From Bhargavaea sp. CC-171006 (GTDB lineage Bacteria; Bacillota; Bacilli; Bacillales_A; Planococcaceae): a DNA stretch of 64,000 bases. The position numbers and the translations under genes are program-made. The stretch covers positions 1 to 64,000 of the forward strand of contig NZ_QUZH01000014.1 in the NCBI RefSeq assembly GCF_009761675.1, in the 5' to 3' direction. Below, one piece after another: positions 48,906 to 59,018 of the stretch. A model generated the notes under the pieces. The model searched no databases. It was not told the origin of the DNA and saw nothing but the letters and a program-made list of their open reading frames with translations. Numbering within the stretch: the stretch's first letter is position 1; each line of letters begins with the position of its first letter.

Positions 48906-49933
48906 AGCAGCTTCCCCGCCCGGGCGTCATGGCCCATCTCAATCAGGTTGCGGACCGCCCCGTTCAGTGTGCCGAACCGCTCGTCTTCCACCGTGCCGTC
49001 CGCCCATCGCTTGTAGATCTGCTGGAGGATGACCGCCAGCTTGTAGAAGCCGAACGCGAGGTAGAAGTCGATATGGGTCATGTCGCGGCCGCTCTTCGTT
49101 GCGTATTCTTCCGTGAATTCCCGTCTGGAATAAAATCCGGGCAGGCTCGAGACGGCGTTGATGCCCATGTCCCGGTCCTGGGCGCTTCCCCAGTAGGCGA
49201 GCGCTGATCCGACATCGCTGAGCGGATCGCCGATTGTGGCGAGTTCCCAGTCGAGGACGCCCGTCGTGTTCGACGGATCGTCCGCATCGATGACGATGTT
49301 ATTCAGCTTGAAATCGTTATGGACGATCGTCGTTTCCGGGTTGAGCGGGACGGCCTGTTTGAGCCAGTCCTCGAGTTCCCCGATGCCGCTGATATCCTCG
49401 GTCTTCGCGGCGTCATAGCGCCGGATCCAGCCGTTCACCTGCCGCTCCATGAATCCTTCCGGCTTGCCCATCTTCTCAAGGCCCGCCTTTTTATAGTCCA
49501 CCTGCTGCAGTTCAATCAGCGTGCCGATCAGGTTGCGGGACAGTTTGGGGCCGACCACCTCGGAACTCCCCCAGCGTTCCGGGAAGGTTTCGTCAACGAC
49601 GACACCCTCCTTTTTCTCCATCACGTAAAAATGTTTGTCCATGATCGCTTCGTCTTCATGAAGCAGATACGGCTTCGGCGCGTAGTGGAACAACGGATTG
49701 ATCTTCTCGAGCAACGTATATTCCCGCTCCATGTCGTGGGCGCGAGGCGGAAGCGGCCCGCCCGGCGGACGGCGCATGACGCCTTCCCAGTCCCCCGCCT
49801 TCAGGAGATAGGTCATATTCGAATAGCCCTCTGAGAATTTCTCCCAGCGGAGCGGCTCCGCCGGAAGGTCTATCTTGTCCCTCAGCAGCTGCTCCAGCGG
49901 TTCCCAGTTGATATAAAACGTTTGGACGGTCAT
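48902..49933 (-). CDS. ACAD10/11-type acyl-CoA kinase (APH family phosphotransferase)
   Basis: 343 residues with the aminoglycoside-phosphotransferase fold. N-terminal EKFSEGYSNMTYLLKAGDWE, RRPPGGPLPPRAHDMEREYT, FYVMEKKEGVVV; catalytic loop IVHNDFKLNNIVIDADDPSN (Asp and Asn), metal motif GVLDWELATIGDPLSDVG. RRPPGG and the REY segment are those of the kinase domain of ACAD10/11 and LvaA, which phosphorylate the 4-hydroxyl of 4-hydroxyacyl-CoA. The matching dehydrogenase is in the same operon at 54969. Overlaps the hotdog gene by four bases. Antibiotic resistance is not indicated. Confidence 0.85.
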   Translation of the reverse strand: MTVQTFYINWEPLEQLLRDKIDLPAEPLRWEKFSEGYSNMTYLLKAGDWEGVMRRPPGGPLPPRAHDMEREYTLLEKINPLFHYAPKPYLLHEDEAIMDKHFYVMEKKEGVVVDETFPERWGSSEVVGPKLSRNLIGTLIELQQVDYKKAGLEKMGKPEGFMERQVNGWIRRYDAAKTEDISGIGELEDWLKQAVPLNPETTIVHNDFKLNNIVIDADDPSNTTGVLDWELATIGDPLSDVGSALAYWGSAQDRDMGINAVSSLPGFYSRREFTEEYATKSGRDMTHIDFYLAFGFYKLAVILQQIYKRWADGTVEDERFGTLNGAVRNLIEMGHDARAGKLL

Positions 49934-50673
49934 GGAAACACCCCTTCTTGTAATTTCACGATCCCTCTGTCCTCTGCCGAATACCGTGCAATCACCGGGA
50001 CCCGGTCCTTATGGCTGATCACGTATTCAGCCGCATCGGGAAAGCCTTTCGCCTCAAGCAGATGGAAGGTCTCGACATCCAGGAGATCCCGGTGATCCGC
50101 GTTCGCCGACTCAGCATAAAGGCGGTGCGCGATCACGGCCGCATCGGACAGCTGATAGTCGCCCAGCTTCAGCAGCTCATCGATCAGATGGCCTCCGCCG
50201 ACCATGTCCTCCACCGAAAGCCTTCCGGCATTGCCCGCGGCGACGATGACGATCGATTCGCTTTCCGTCTGTTCGGCGATGTAGGCGGCGAGCGAGCGCC
50301 CGTTCAGCAAGGATCCGATCAGGAGCTCCTTTGCCCCTTTCGCCTTCTCTAGTGCCCTCGTGCCGTTTGTTGAACAGAAAACAGCCCGTTCGCCATTCTC
50401 GGCAAGACCGATCTGCTGGGGATCCGGATAAAGAAAGTCCTCGATCGGATCACCGTCAGATTCACCGACCATGACAGCGGGCGAATGGGCGGAAGCACGG
50501 AATGCCCGTGCCGCCGCCTCATTCTCCACCGCCGTGACCGGCCCGTATTTCTTTTCAAGCAAAAACAGGATCGTGGAAGTGGCCAGGAACACATCGTAGA
50601 CTACTGCCACGCAATCTTTGAGTTTTTCGGGTTCAATGGATTCCTTTAGCGGAACCACATGTATTTTTCTCAT
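49930..50673 (-). CDS. ComB-like (2-phosphosulfolactate phosphatase family) protein
   Basis: 247 residues from ATG 50673 (GAGGA five bases upstream); a start at 50685 is also open. Conserved blocks CVAVVYDVFLATSTILFLLE, VMVGESDGDPIEDF, AVFCSTNGTRALEKAKGAKE, IVIVAAGNAGRLSVEDMVGG: the ComB fold. In archaea ComB dephosphorylates 2-phosphosulfolactate for coenzyme M. That pathway is absent here. Its place between the acyl-CoA kinase and the TRAP transporter suggests it acts on a phosphorylated intermediate or on an imported sulfonate- or phospho-acid; both are guesses. Confidence 0.78.
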   Translation of the reverse strand: MRKIHVVPLKESIEPEKLKDCVAVVYDVFLATSTILFLLEKKYGPVTAVENEAAARAFRASAHSPAVMVGESDGDPIEDFLYPDPQQIGLAENGERAVFCSTNGTRALEKAKGAKELLIGSLLNGRSLAAYIAEQTESESIVIVAAGNAGRLSVEDMVGGGHLIDELLKLGDYQLSDAAVIAHRLYAESANADHRDLLDVETFHLLEAKGFPDAAEYVISHKDRVPVIARYSAEDRGIVKLQEGVFP

Positions 50674-50681
50674 GGAATTCC

Positions 50682-51245
50682 TCATTTCACGGCCTGATTG
50701 ATGATCTGCTCTTCCTCCGACGGATTGTATTCCACGACGAAGGTCGGATCTTTCTCGATCAGGTTTTTAATGAACAGGAAGATGTTTTCAACGACGATCA
50801 GCGCAAATGCAACCGGAATTGTGAAGAACACCGGCCATAGCTGGTACAGCGTCCCGGCTGCCGGGAAGGACGTGTTCCGCTCCATCCCGTCCATCGCGTA
50901 GCCCCAGCTGAACTGGACGACCAGGATGAGGATGAAAATCTCGATTGCGATGAGGAACAGGATGAGGATCCGCTTTACCGCGGGCGAGAACTTCGCAAAC
51001 AGCAGCTCCATCTTCGGAAGCACGCCGGACGCATACACATAGGCCAGGCCCGGGAACACGACAAGCGGCATCATATAGTTCTGGATGATCTCAAAGCCAC
51101 CCCGAACGGAACTGGAAAACAGGTTCCTCATCACCACGTCGTACGTAATAAAGAACATCATGATCAGCGCGACCACGGCACTGATGACGAGGCCGATTTT
51201 CTTCAGAACACCGAAGTAACCGTATAGTTTATAGAAAGTCGTCAT
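50682..51245 (-). CDS. TRAP transporter small membrane subunit (DctQ)
   Basis: 187 residues from ATG 51245 (AAAGGGGTGAGC upstream). Four membrane helices, including IGLVISAVVALIMMFFITYD and LILFLIAIEIFILILVVQFS, with the DctQ pattern FLIxYDVVMRN near the start. It is the accessory subunit of a tripartite ATP-independent periplasmic-type carboxylate importer driven by Na+ or H+. Confidence 0.88.
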   Translation of the reverse strand: MTTFYKLYGYFGVLKKIGLVISAVVALIMMFFITYDVVMRNLFSSSVRGGFEIIQNYMMPLVVFPGLAYVYASGVLPKMELLFAKFSPAVKRILILFLIAIEIFILILVVQFSWGYAMDGMERNTSFPAAGTLYQLWPVFFTIPVAFALIVVENIFLFIKNLIEKDPTFVVEYNPSEEEQIINQAVK

Positions 51246-51250
51246 TCCGC

Positions 51251-52603
51251 TCACCCCTTTCCGCTGCTGATCGACGGCAGCCATGTCGCCAGTTCAGGGA
51301 ATGCGATCATGAGTCCGCAGACGACGATCATCGAAAATACCGCAAACCCCATACCGATTTTAAAGATCGAACCCGAACTGATGCCGGTCACGCCAGACAC
51401 CGCATAGACGCTCAGTCCTACAGGCGGCGTGATGAGGCCGATTGTACAGATAACGGAGATGAACACCCCGAACCAGAGCACGTCGACCTGGAGCGCCGTG
51501 ATGATCGGCAGGAACACCGGGATCGTCATGAGGATGACCGCCGCCCCTTCGATGAACATGAACATGATGAAAAGGATGGCGGAAATCAGTAGAAGGACAA
51601 GTGCCGGCGTCGCCATCAGGGGCTCCAGCAGGTTGATCAGCTTTCTCGGCAAGAGCGACAGCGAGACAAACCGGCCGAAAATCTGCGCGCCGATCATGAT
51701 CAGCATGACCATCCCCGTGAGCTTGATGGTCTCTGTAAGGGAGGCCTTGAAGAAATTCAGGTTCACCTTGCCGAGGAGAAGCGCGGTCAGAAGGCCCACT
51801 ACCGAGCCGACTGCTCCGGCTTCCGTCGGCGTAAAGATTCCGGAATAGATGCCTCCGAAAATGGTGGCGACGATGACCACGCCCATGAGGACGGAGACGG
51901 CCAGTCTCGAGACCGGGACATTCTCCTCCGCTGCCTCCGCCTCGGCCGCGGCTGCAATTTCAGCCTGGACTTCCGCAGCGGCCGGGGACCTTTTGGCTTC
52001 TCTCCGGTAATAGAACAGCATTGCGATGATGAACGTCACCATGACAAGCACGCCAGGGATGAACGCGCCGATGAACAGCGCACCGACCGGTGTTTCCGTC
52101 GCGACCCCGTAAAGGATCAGGATGATGCTCGGCGGGATGATGCCGGACAGTGAGCCGCCGGCCGATGCGATGGCCCCGGCAAGCGGTCCGCTGTAACCGT
52201 GTTTCCGGAGTTCGGGAACCGCGACCTGTCCGAGCGATGCGGCCGTCGCCGTCCCTGAGCCGGATACCGCCCCGAGCATTCCGCCGATGATGAGCGTCAA
52301 GGTGCCGAGCAGGCTCCGCCGGCCGCGGGAGATTTTGTGCACGATGTAGAAAATGTCCTGGACCAGGCCTGAGTGCAGGATAAACTGCGCCATCAGGACA
52401 AACAGCGGGATGGTCGTGAGCGTATAGCTCGCCACCCGGTTGAATGGTTCATTTCCGAGCAGGCCCGGAAGGATCGAGAAGCCCTCGAGCAGGATCAGGC
52501 CGATGATGCCGCTTGCCAGCAAGACTGAGTGGATGTACATCCCCATCAGAAGAAACATGATCATCATGAAGATGATGATTCCGACCACCAAATAGCTGTC
52601 CAT
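51251..52603 (-). CDS. TRAP transporter large membrane subunit (DctM)
   Basis: 450 residues, about 12-14 membrane segments. Family marks: LILGGMLGAVSGSGTATAAS-type region (IIGGMLGAVSGSGTATAASL), SAGGSLSGIIPPSIILILYG and TPTEAGAVGSVVGLL. GGGGGTG precedes the ATG by seven bases. A soluble Ala/Glu-rich insertion lies near 210-225. It is the transport channel working with DctP and DctQ. TRAP systems take up carboxylates, aromatic acids, and in some cases sulfonates. Confidence 0.92.
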   Translation of the reverse strand: MDSYLVVGIIIFMMIMFLLMGMYIHSVLLASGIIGLILLEGFSILPGLLGNEPFNRVASYTLTTIPLFVLMAQFILHSGLVQDIFYIVHKISRGRRSLLGTLTLIIGGMLGAVSGSGTATAASLGQVAVPELRKHGYSGPLAGAIASAGGSLSGIIPPSIILILYGVATETPVGALFIGAFIPGVLVMVTFIIAMLFYYRREAKRSPAAAEVQAEIAAAAEAEAAEENVPVSRLAVSVLMGVVIVATIFGGIYSGIFTPTEAGAVGSVVGLLTALLLGKVNLNFFKASLTETIKLTGMVMLIMIGAQIFGRFVSLSLLPRKLINLLEPLMATPALVLLLISAILFIMFMFIEGAAVILMTIPVFLPIITALQVDVLWFGVFISVICTIGLITPPVGLSVYAVSGVTGISSGSIFKIGMGFAVFSMIVVCGLMIAFPELATWLPSISSGKG

Positions 52604-52628
52604 CTTGTTTCACCCCCATTTAGGTTGA

Positions 52629-52662
52629 GAAAAGGCGATAATGCCAGGATTATCGCCTTTTC
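52629..52662 (-). terminator. Intra-operon attenuator hairpin between dctP and dctM
   Basis: GAAAAGGCGATAA-tgccagga-TTATCGCCTTTTC. A terminator-strength stem directly after the binding-protein gene, typical of transport operons in which the binding protein is made in excess over the channel. Confidence 0.7.
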
Positions 52663-52667
52663 TTCTA

Positions 52668-53789
52668 TTACATATCTTTGACTTTCTGAGGCACTTCTCC
52701 GCCCTGTTCGATCATAAGGTCCCTCCAGAGCTTGACGAGTTCGGTGCCCGGAAGGCCGTTGTCCTCGAGAAGCTTGGCATAGTCGCCCCATGTGTTTTCG
52801 ATTCCTTCATTAAAGTGGTCCTGCACATCCTGAGGAAGCGTCGCGAAGTCGACGAACTCGCCGCCCTGCTCTTCGTTCATCTTCTTCACTTCTTCTGAGC
52901 GGTCCATCCAGATCTGCGCGGAGTCTTCAAAGTACTCTTCTGTCGCCTGTTCCATCGCTTCCTGGACATTTTCAGGCAGAGACTCGAACTTCTCTTCATC
53001 CATGCCGATGAACGCGTTGAAGTGTCCGAAGTTGATGCCCGTCACCGTGTACTTGAACAGGTCCTGGAAGCCGTAGCCGGTCCAGTCCGCGATGCTGTAG
53101 AAGCTGCCGTCGAACGCGCCGCGGCTCAGCGCATCATACATTTCCACCGCAGGCATCGTGATACTGTTGAGTTCGGTTTGCTTGGCGTACATCTCATGGA
53201 TCCGTGACGGCGTCCGGAGTGATGTGCCTTTGACATCTCCCGCAGATGCGAACTCCTTGCCGGTCGTCGAAATCGAGTATTCCTGAGTGGTCGAGATCGG
53301 GAAGACTTTGAACTGGTCGAATTGGAGCTCGGTGAACGTCTTGCCGTCCTGAAGCTCCACATCGCTCTCAAGTAGCGCTTTCCATGCATGTGAGGCGATC
53401 AGCGTGTCCGAGTGGTTGAGCGGGAGCATAGTCACTTCCGCCATCGGGAACTGGTCCGGCTGGTAAATCGGCAGAACCAGGGCGACGTCAACCGTACCGT
53501 TTTCCACCGCTTCCGCCTCGTCCGGAACGGCAACCAGCTCGCCGGATACGAACGTCTCAAACTCCACCTGGCCGTCCGTCAGCTCGGTGACCCGCTCCAT
53601 CCAAGGCTCCATCCCGCCTGCCCACCAGGCATGCTGCGGGCTGAGTCCCGTAGCGGCGCGGAGCGTGATCTTTTCGCCTTCTGCGGAAGCGGCGTCTTCA
53701 GAGGACGTCTCTCCCCCGCATGCTGCAAGCATCATCGAGGCCCCGAGAAGAACGGCCCCCAACATTTTTGATTTCTTGGTCCATCTCAT
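52668..53789 (-). CDS. TRAP transporter solute-binding lipoprotein (DctP)
   Basis: 373 residues from ATG 53789 (AAAGGAG nine bases upstream). Lipoprotein signal MRWTKKSKMLGAVLLGASMM ending LAAC, so the mature protein starts at Cys. DctP fold with LRAATGLSPQHAWWAGGMEP and later FASAGDVKGTSLRTPSRIHE, where the Arg is the carboxylate-binding residue of the family. Substrate is probably a carboxylate that enters the CoA pathway of this operon. A dispersed repeat (53845) and an 80-base gap separate it from the quinone oxidoreductase gene upstream. Confidence 0.9.
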   Translation of the reverse strand: MRWTKKSKMLGAVLLGASMMLAACGGETSSEDAASAEGEKITLRAATGLSPQHAWWAGGMEPWMERVTELTDGQVEFETFVSGELVAVPDEAEAVENGTVDVALVLPIYQPDQFPMAEVTMLPLNHSDTLIASHAWKALLESDVELQDGKTFTELQFDQFKVFPISTTQEYSISTTGKEFASAGDVKGTSLRTPSRIHEMYAKQTELNSITMPAVEMYDALSRGAFDGSFYSIADWTGYGFQDLFKYTVTGINFGHFNAFIGMDEEKFESLPENVQEAMEQATEEYFEDSAQIWMDRSEEVKKMNEEQGGEFVDFATLPQDVQDHFNEGIENTWGDYAKLLEDNGLPGTELVKLWRDLMIEQGGEVPQKVKDM

Positions 53790-53839
53790 TTCTGTCAACT
53801 CCTTTTCTTTTGGCTTTGTTATAGATCGTTGTTGATTTC

Positions 53840-53945
53840 CGTTACGGCCGTACGCTTTCCGCGGGGAAGGCATCAAGCCGCCTGCAGCGTCTCTCCGCAC
53901 TTCCTTTTCCGCAGGAGTCGACGGCCTTCACTGCAATCAACAGGT
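53840..53945. repeat. Bacillales GC-rich interspersed repeat, copy 2 (short)
   Basis: Contains gctttccgcggggaaggc, ttccgcaggagtcgacggcc and ttcactgcaatcaac in the same order as the copy at 31505, with the centre shortened. It lies inside the catabolic operon, between dctP and the quinone oxidoreductase gene. Confidence 0.6.
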
Positions 53946-53979
53946 AAATACAGCACTTTCCTCTAATAGGTCATTTCTT

Positions 53980-54972
53980 TTATTGATGTTCTCCGACCTT
54001 CAGCAGCAGCTTCCCGTACGTCTCCCGGTTCGACAGTTTGCCGAGTGCGTCCGGCAGTTGTTCGAACGGATAGGCTCCGTAGACGAGCGGGTCTATTTTC
54101 CCTTCCTTATACAACTCCATGAGTGCGGCGTGGTAGTTGGCCACTTCTTCCGGGTGGAGCTTCCTGAAGTAGCCCCAGTGCACGCCGACGACCGAGTAGT
54201 TCTTGATGAGCACGTGGTTGGTCGGGGCATCCGCGATGCGTCCGCCCGCAAAACCGATGACGAGGATCTTGCCCTCGAAGGCGATGCATTTTCTCGATTT
54301 GTCGAACACGTCCCCGCCGACCGGGTCGAAAATCAGGTCCGCCCCTTGGCCTTCCGTGATCGCCTTGACTTCTTTCACGAAGTCTTCGGCCCGGTAGTTG
54401 ATCGCATAGTCCGCTCCGATGTTGCGGCAGATGTCTGTTTTTTCATCTGATCCGGCGGTCGCGATGACCGTGGCGCCTGCCGCTTTTCCGAGTTGGATGG
54501 CAGCGGAGCCGACGCCGCCGGAACCGGCGTGGACGAGGAGCACCTGCCCTTCTTTGATTCCGCCCATTCTATGGAGAGCGAAGTAGGCCGTCTGGTAGGT
54601 GATGAACATCGACGCCGCTTTTTCATGGCTCAGCTCATCAGGGATCGGGAAGACGAGCGACTCGTCGATCACCAGGTCTTCCGCGAATCCGCCGTTCGGC
54701 AGGAGCGGTGTGGCGATGACCCGGTCCCCCTCTTTCAGGACGGACCCGGCAGCCGTTTCCTTGATGACGCCGCTGACTTCCGCTCCCGGTGTGAACGGGA
54801 GGTCGTGGGTTTCCTGGTACTTGCCCTGGCACTGGAGAATATCGAAGAAATTCATCGCCGCCGCCCGGACGCCGATGCGGACCTCGCCGGGCTGCAGTTG
54901 GGACGGTGAGACTTTGTTTAGCTGGAGCGCTTCATGCGGATCGTCCAGCTTAGTGATCTGCCAGGCCCTCAT
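53980..54972 (-). CDS. Zinc-independent NADPH:quinone oxidoreductase-like MDR protein
   Basis: 330 residues, medium-chain dehydrogenase family: N-terminal GroES-like half with [15 protein letters not shown], then the nucleotide site [20 protein letters not shown] and [20 protein letters not shown]. The zinc-binding cysteines are missing, as in quinone oxidoreductases and crotonyl-CoA reductases. It could reduce a conjugated enone or enoyl-CoA in the pathway. Overlaps the acyl-CoA dehydrogenase gene by four bases. Confidence 0.88.
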   Translation of the reverse strand: MRAWQITKLDDPHEALQLNKVSPSQLQPGEVRIGVRAAAMNFFDILQCQGKYQETHDLPFTPGAEVSGVIKETAAGSVLKEGDRVIATPLLPNGGFAEDLVIDESLVFPIPDELSHEKAASMFITYQTAYFALHRMGGIKEGQVLLVHAGSGGVGSAAIQLGKAAGATVIATAGSDEKTDICRNIGADYAINYRAEDFVKEVKAITEGQGADLIFDPVGGDVFDKSRKCIAFEGKILVIGFAGGRIADAPTNHVLIKNYSVVGVHWGYFRKLHPEEVANYHAALMELYKEGKIDPLVYGAYPFEQLPDALGKLSNRETYGKLLLKVGEHQ

Positions 54973-56210
54973 CGCACGGGCTCCTTTTCTTTGGACGTCC
55001 TTTCGTTCAGCTGCTCGCGGATTTCGAGCTTGGCGATGTCGCGGAGGTGGACCTGGTCAGGGCCGTCGACAATCCGGAGCGTGCGGGCGTTGGCCCAGTG
55101 CGCCGCGAGGACGGTGTCATCCGATACACCTGCTCCGCCGAACAGTTGGATGGCGCGGTCGATGACGTTCAGGCACATCCGCGGTGCCGCGATTTTCGTC
55201 ATGGAGATCTCCTTGCGGGCCGCCTTGTTGCCTTCGGTGTCCATCTTGTGGGCAGCGGACAAAGTGAGGAGACGCGCCGCGTCGATCTCGATCCGGCTTT
55301 CCGCGATCTGTTCGCGGATGACCGCTTTGTCGATGTTGCGGGAGCCGAATGTCTCGCGGCCGTCCGCCCGCTCGATCATGAGTTCCAGCGCGCGTTCAGC
55401 GGCACCGATCGCCCGCATGCAGTGGTGGATACGGCCAGGCCCGAGGCGTCCCTGTGCGATTTCAAATCCGCGTCCCTCTCCGAGAAGGATGTTGGAAGCA
55501 GGAACCCGGACATTGTTGTAGTGCACTTCCGCATGGCCGTGCGGAGCATGGTCATAGCCGAATACCGGCAGATAGCGTTTGACTTCCACGCCCGGCGCAT
55601 CGAACGGAACGATGATCATCGACTGCTGGCGGTATGTTTCCGCTTCCGGATCGGACTTGCCCATGACGATTGCGACTTTGCAGCGCGGGTCCATCGCGCC
55701 CGACGACCACCATTTCTTGCCGTTGATGACGTATTCGTCGCCGTCACGGGTGATCGATGCCTGGATGTTCGTCGCGTCCGAGGAAGCGACTTCAATCTCG
55801 GTCATCGAGAAGACGGAGCGGATCTCGCCTTCCAGGAGCGGCTTGAGCCATTTTTCCTTCTGCTCTTCGGTGCCGTATTTCATGAACACTTCCATGTTGC
55901 CGGTGTCCGGTGCGTTGCAGTTGAAGATTTCCGGTGCGATCAGGGAACGTCCCATGATCTCGCACAGATGGGCATATTCGTAGTTGGTCAGCCCAAGACC
56001 GTATTCCTCGTTGTCAATGAACAGGTTCCATAGGCCTTCCGCCTTGGCTTTCGCCTTGAGTTCCTCGATGACTGGCGGGACGACCCAGCGGTTTTCCGCG
56101 TCGTTCAGCTGCTGTTCGTACACCGCCTCATTTTTGTAGACGTGTTCGTCCATAAATTGAGTGAGCTGGTCCTTGATTTTTTGCGCTTTCGGGGATAGTT
56201 CTTTTAGCAT
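54969..56210 (-). CDS. ACAD10/11-type acyl-CoA dehydrogenase
   Basis: 413 residues. The sequence follows the ACAD11 branch closely: [80 protein letters not shown] and [20 protein letters not shown]. In this branch the enzyme does not simply oxidise an acyl-CoA but, with a partner kinase, removes phosphate from 4-phospho-acyl-CoA to give an enoyl-CoA. In mammals kinase and dehydrogenase are fused; here the kinase is the separate gene at 48902. Overlaps neighbours by four and seven bases. Confidence 0.88.
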   Translation of the reverse strand: MLKELSPKAQKIKDQLTQFMDEHVYKNEAVYEQQLNDAENRWVVPPVIEELKAKAKAEGLWNLFIDNEEYGLGLTNYEYAHLCEIMGRSLIAPEIFNCNAPDTGNMEVFMKYGTEEQKEKWLKPLLEGEIRSVFSMTEIEVASSDATNIQASITRDGDEYVINGKKWWSSGAMDPRCKVAIVMGKSDPEAETYRQQSMIIVPFDAPGVEVKRYLPVFGYDHAPHGHAEVHYNNVRVPASNILLGEGRGFEIAQGRLGPGRIHHCMRAIGAAERALELMIERADGRETFGSRNIDKAVIREQIAESRIEIDAARLLTLSAAHKMDTEGNKAARKEISMTKIAAPRMCLNVIDRAIQLFGGAGVSDDTVLAAHWANARTLRIVDGPDQVHLRDIAKLEIREQLNERTSKEKEPVR

Positions 56211-57772
56211 GATGATCCTCCTTTGTTTTTCAGGGCTGTCTTCAGGATTTTGCCGGAGGCATTCCTCGGCAGTTCATCCAGGAATACGATCGATTCGGGT
56301 ACTTTGAATTTGGCCAGGCGCTCGAGGCAGAATTGGCGGATGGCTTCGGTGTCCTTTTCGTCCAGCGTCGGGGAGACAATGAATGCCTTGACCCGCTCGC
56401 CGAATACGGTGTCGGGCTCACCGACCACGGCCGCTTCATTGATCTCGGGATGGGCTTTCAGGACGTCCTCCACTTCGATGGAGAAAATCTTCTCGCCTGC
56501 GCGGTTGATCATGTCTTTTTTACGGTCCAGGATGTAGACGAATCCGTCTTCGTCGATCTGGCCGAGGTCACCGGAGTGCCAGTAGCCGTCGGTGAAGTTT
56601 TTCAGGTTGGCTTCTTCATTTTCCCAGTAGCCTTCCACGACCATCGGGCCCCGGATGTAGAGCTCACCTGTCTTTCCGGCCGGAAGCTCTTCTCCGTTTT
56701 CATCGACGATCTTGATGTCGGCGACCGGAACCGGGCGGCCGCAGGAGCGGACCTTGCTTTCGTCGTATGCGGTCGGCATGATCGTCGCCGGAGAAGTGGT
56801 TTCCGTTGAGCCATACGCATTGTGGAGTTCGGCATTCGGGAACGCCCGCTTCATCGTCTCGAATGTCTGCCGGTAGATCGGCGAACCGCCATAGGCGACT
56901 TTTCGTACAAAGCTGAAGTCGTTCTCAAGGAACTTCCGGCTGGTCGACATCATGATGAAGATGGTCGGTACGTTGAAAAGGAAATTGATCTTATTTTCGA
57001 GAACAAGGTCGATGTAGGCTTCGTTCTGATAGCGTTCCATCGAGTAGACCGTGCCGCCGTTGTAGAACTGATGGAGCAGTTGCCCGACCAGGCCGGTCAC
57101 ATGGAACATCGGCACGGCGATGACGGTCGACAGGGTCTCATCAGAGTCCAGGATGTTTTTGTAGTTCATGATGCTGTGGATGACATTGATGTGGGAGATG
57201 ACCGCGCCCTTTGGCCGTCCGGTCGTGCCGGACGTGTACAGGATATAGGCGGGATCGGTTTCTTCGACGGTGGTATCCCGGAGATTGACCAGGTTGGCCC
57301 GGGCGACTTTCCGGATGAGTCCGGTGATTTCATGGTGTGATTCCAGGTGAGGTGTGTCGGTGATTTTTTCTTTGAGCGGTTCCTGATGCAGGACCGTTTT
57401 TGCTCCCGAGTGATTGAGGATGTAGGCGATTTCTTCTTTGGACAGTTTCGTATTGACAGGGACCATGATGGCCCCGATCATGGCGCAGGCGTAGCAGACG
57501 ATCGGAAACTCGAGGCTGTTGCCGATCAGGCTCGCCACCCGGTCGCCTTTTCGGATATGCAGCTCATTTTGGAGAAAGGCGGCCAGGTTTTTCGAGCATC
57601 TTTCGAACTCCCTGTAGGTGAGGTCGCCCTGCTCGCTCGAGACAGCGGTTTTATCGGGGTATGTTTCCACCGACTGATGGATGAATTCTGCAATGGAGGA
57701 CGGGCGCTCCTCGTAAACGCGGATGTTCTCCCGGCCGAAAAGTGTCATCTTTGAAATCGTCAACGTGGTCAT
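56204..57772 (-). CDS. Acyl-CoA synthetase (AMP-binding family)
   Basis: 522 residues. ANL-family signatures: [20 protein letters not shown] (P-loop), [39 protein letters not shown] with the hinge Asp/Arg in [20 protein letters not shown], and the C-terminal catalytic Lys in [14 protein letters not shown]. It activates a carboxylic acid with ATP and CoA, the entry step after uptake by the TRAP system. Substrate length cannot be read from sequence. Confidence 0.9.
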   Translation of the reverse strand: MTTLTISKMTLFGRENIRVYEERPSSIAEFIHQSVETYPDKTAVSSEQGDLTYREFERCSKNLAAFLQNELHIRKGDRVASLIGNSLEFPIVCYACAMIGAIMVPVNTKLSKEEIAYILNHSGAKTVLHQEPLKEKITDTPHLESHHEITGLIRKVARANLVNLRDTTVEETDPAYILYTSGTTGRPKGAVISHINVIHSIMNYKNILDSDETLSTVIAVPMFHVTGLVGQLLHQFYNGGTVYSMERYQNEAYIDLVLENKINFLFNVPTIFIMMSTSRKFLENDFSFVRKVAYGGSPIYRQTFETMKRAFPNAELHNAYGSTETTSPATIMPTAYDESKVRSCGRPVPVADIKIVDENGEELPAGKTGELYIRGPMVVEGYWENEEANLKNFTDGYWHSGDLGQIDEDGFVYILDRKKDMINRAGEKIFSIEVEDVLKAHPEINEAAVVGEPDTVFGERVKAFIVSPTLDEKDTEAIRQFCLERLAKFKVPESIVFLDELPRNASGKILKTALKNKGGSSC

Positions 57773-57790
57773 GGGCGTTCAACTCCTTAA

Positions 57791-58972
57791 TCAGACTGAT
57801 TCGATGACTAATGCAATTCCCTGGCCGCCTCCGATGCAGAGGCTCGCGACGCCGTAGCGTCCATTCCGCTTTTTCAGCTCGTAGGCAAGAGACAATACGA
57901 TCCGGGTGCCACTTACGCCGACCGGGTGGCCGAGCGCGATGGCGCCGCCGTTCACATTCGTCCGTTCCCGATCGAGGCCGAGCTCCTTCTCGACCGCGAG
58001 GTACTGGGCGGCGAACGCTTCGTTGACTTCGACCAGGTCCATCTGATCCAGTGTCAGGCCGGCACGCCGGAGTGCCTCGCGGATGGCCGGAACGGGACCG
58101 ATCCCCATGATCGTCGGGTCGACCCCGGTGATGGCGTAGCTGACAATCCGGGCTTTCGGCTGCAGGTTGTGCTTGTTGACCGCATCTTCTCCCGCGATGA
58201 CGACACTGGCCGCTCCGTCGTTGATGCCGCTCGCGTTCCCCGCGGTGACCGTCCCGTCTTTCTTGAAAGAAGGGCGGAGCTTGGCGAGGGTTTCGGTGCT
58301 TGCTTCCGGCTTGATATGTTCGTCCTGATTGATTGTGTTCGTGCCTTTTCTCGTCTTCACTTCCACACCGACGATTTCTTCGGCGAACCGGCCTGATTCG
58401 CGGGCGGCTGCGGCGCGGCTGTTGCTGAGTACTGCGAACTCGTCCTGCTCTCCCCGGCTGATGCCGTGAATTTCGGACAGCTTTTCCGCCGTCATCCCCA
58501 TTCCGCTTCCGGTGTACTCGTCGGTCAGTGTCGACAGCAGCATGTCGTCAAACTGCATGCCGCCCATCTTCGGCTGGCTGAACCGCGCCTTGAAGCTCGC
58601 GTATGGCGACATCGACATGTTCTCCGCTCCGCCTGCAAGCACGATTCCCGCATCACCTAGCTTGATCATCTGCGTGCCTGATACGATCGACTGCGTGCCG
58701 GAGCCGCAGAGCCGGTTCACGTTCAGCGCCGGCACTTCCTGCGGAATGCCCGCCTTGAGTCCGATGTGCCGCGACAGGTAGGAAGCATTCGTAGACGTGT
58801 GGATGACATTTCCGTAGATGACGTGGTCGATGTCTTCGGGCACGACATTGGACCGCTTCATGGCTTCGACCGCTGTCACCCTCCCGAGCTCATCGGCAGG
58901 CGTGTTGGCGAACGACCCGCCAAATGCTCCAAATGCCGTCCTTGCACCATCAATCAGATAAACTTCAGTCAT
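57791..58972 (-). CDS. Acetyl-CoA acetyltransferase (thiolase)
   Basis: 393 residues. Catalytic Cys in [20 protein letters not shown], His in [11 protein letters not shown], second Cys and GGGxG in [29 protein letters not shown]. Full length for degradative thiolase II. It splits 3-ketoacyl-CoA made by the dehydrogenase at 44791. Second gene of the operon, 46 bases after the regulator. Confidence 0.93.
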   Translation of the reverse strand: MTEVYLIDGARTAFGAFGGSFANTPADELGRVTAVEAMKRSNVVPEDIDHVIYGNVIHTSTNASYLSRHIGLKAGIPQEVPALNVNRLCGSGTQSIVSGTQMIKLGDAGIVLAGGAENMSMSPYASFKARFSQPKMGGMQFDDMLLSTLTDEYTGSGMGMTAEKLSEIHGISRGEQDEFAVLSNSRAAAARESGRFAEEIVGVEVKTRKGTNTINQDEHIKPEASTETLAKLRPSFKKDGTVTAGNASGINDGAASVVIAGEDAVNKHNLQPKARIVSYAITGVDPTIMGIGPVPAIREALRRAGLTLDQMDLVEVNEAFAAQYLAVEKELGLDRERTNVNGGAIALGHPVGVSGTRIVLSLAYELKKRNGRYGVASLCIGGGQGIALVIESV

Positions 58973-59018
58973 TTCTCCATCTCCTCCAAGTTCTCTATGT
59001 TTGACCTTGTGAAACTCC

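Noticed and set aside
48902-49933. Aminoglycoside resistance gene
   Set aside because: The fold is APH-like but the sequence motifs and operon are those of the ACAD10/11 kinase branch.
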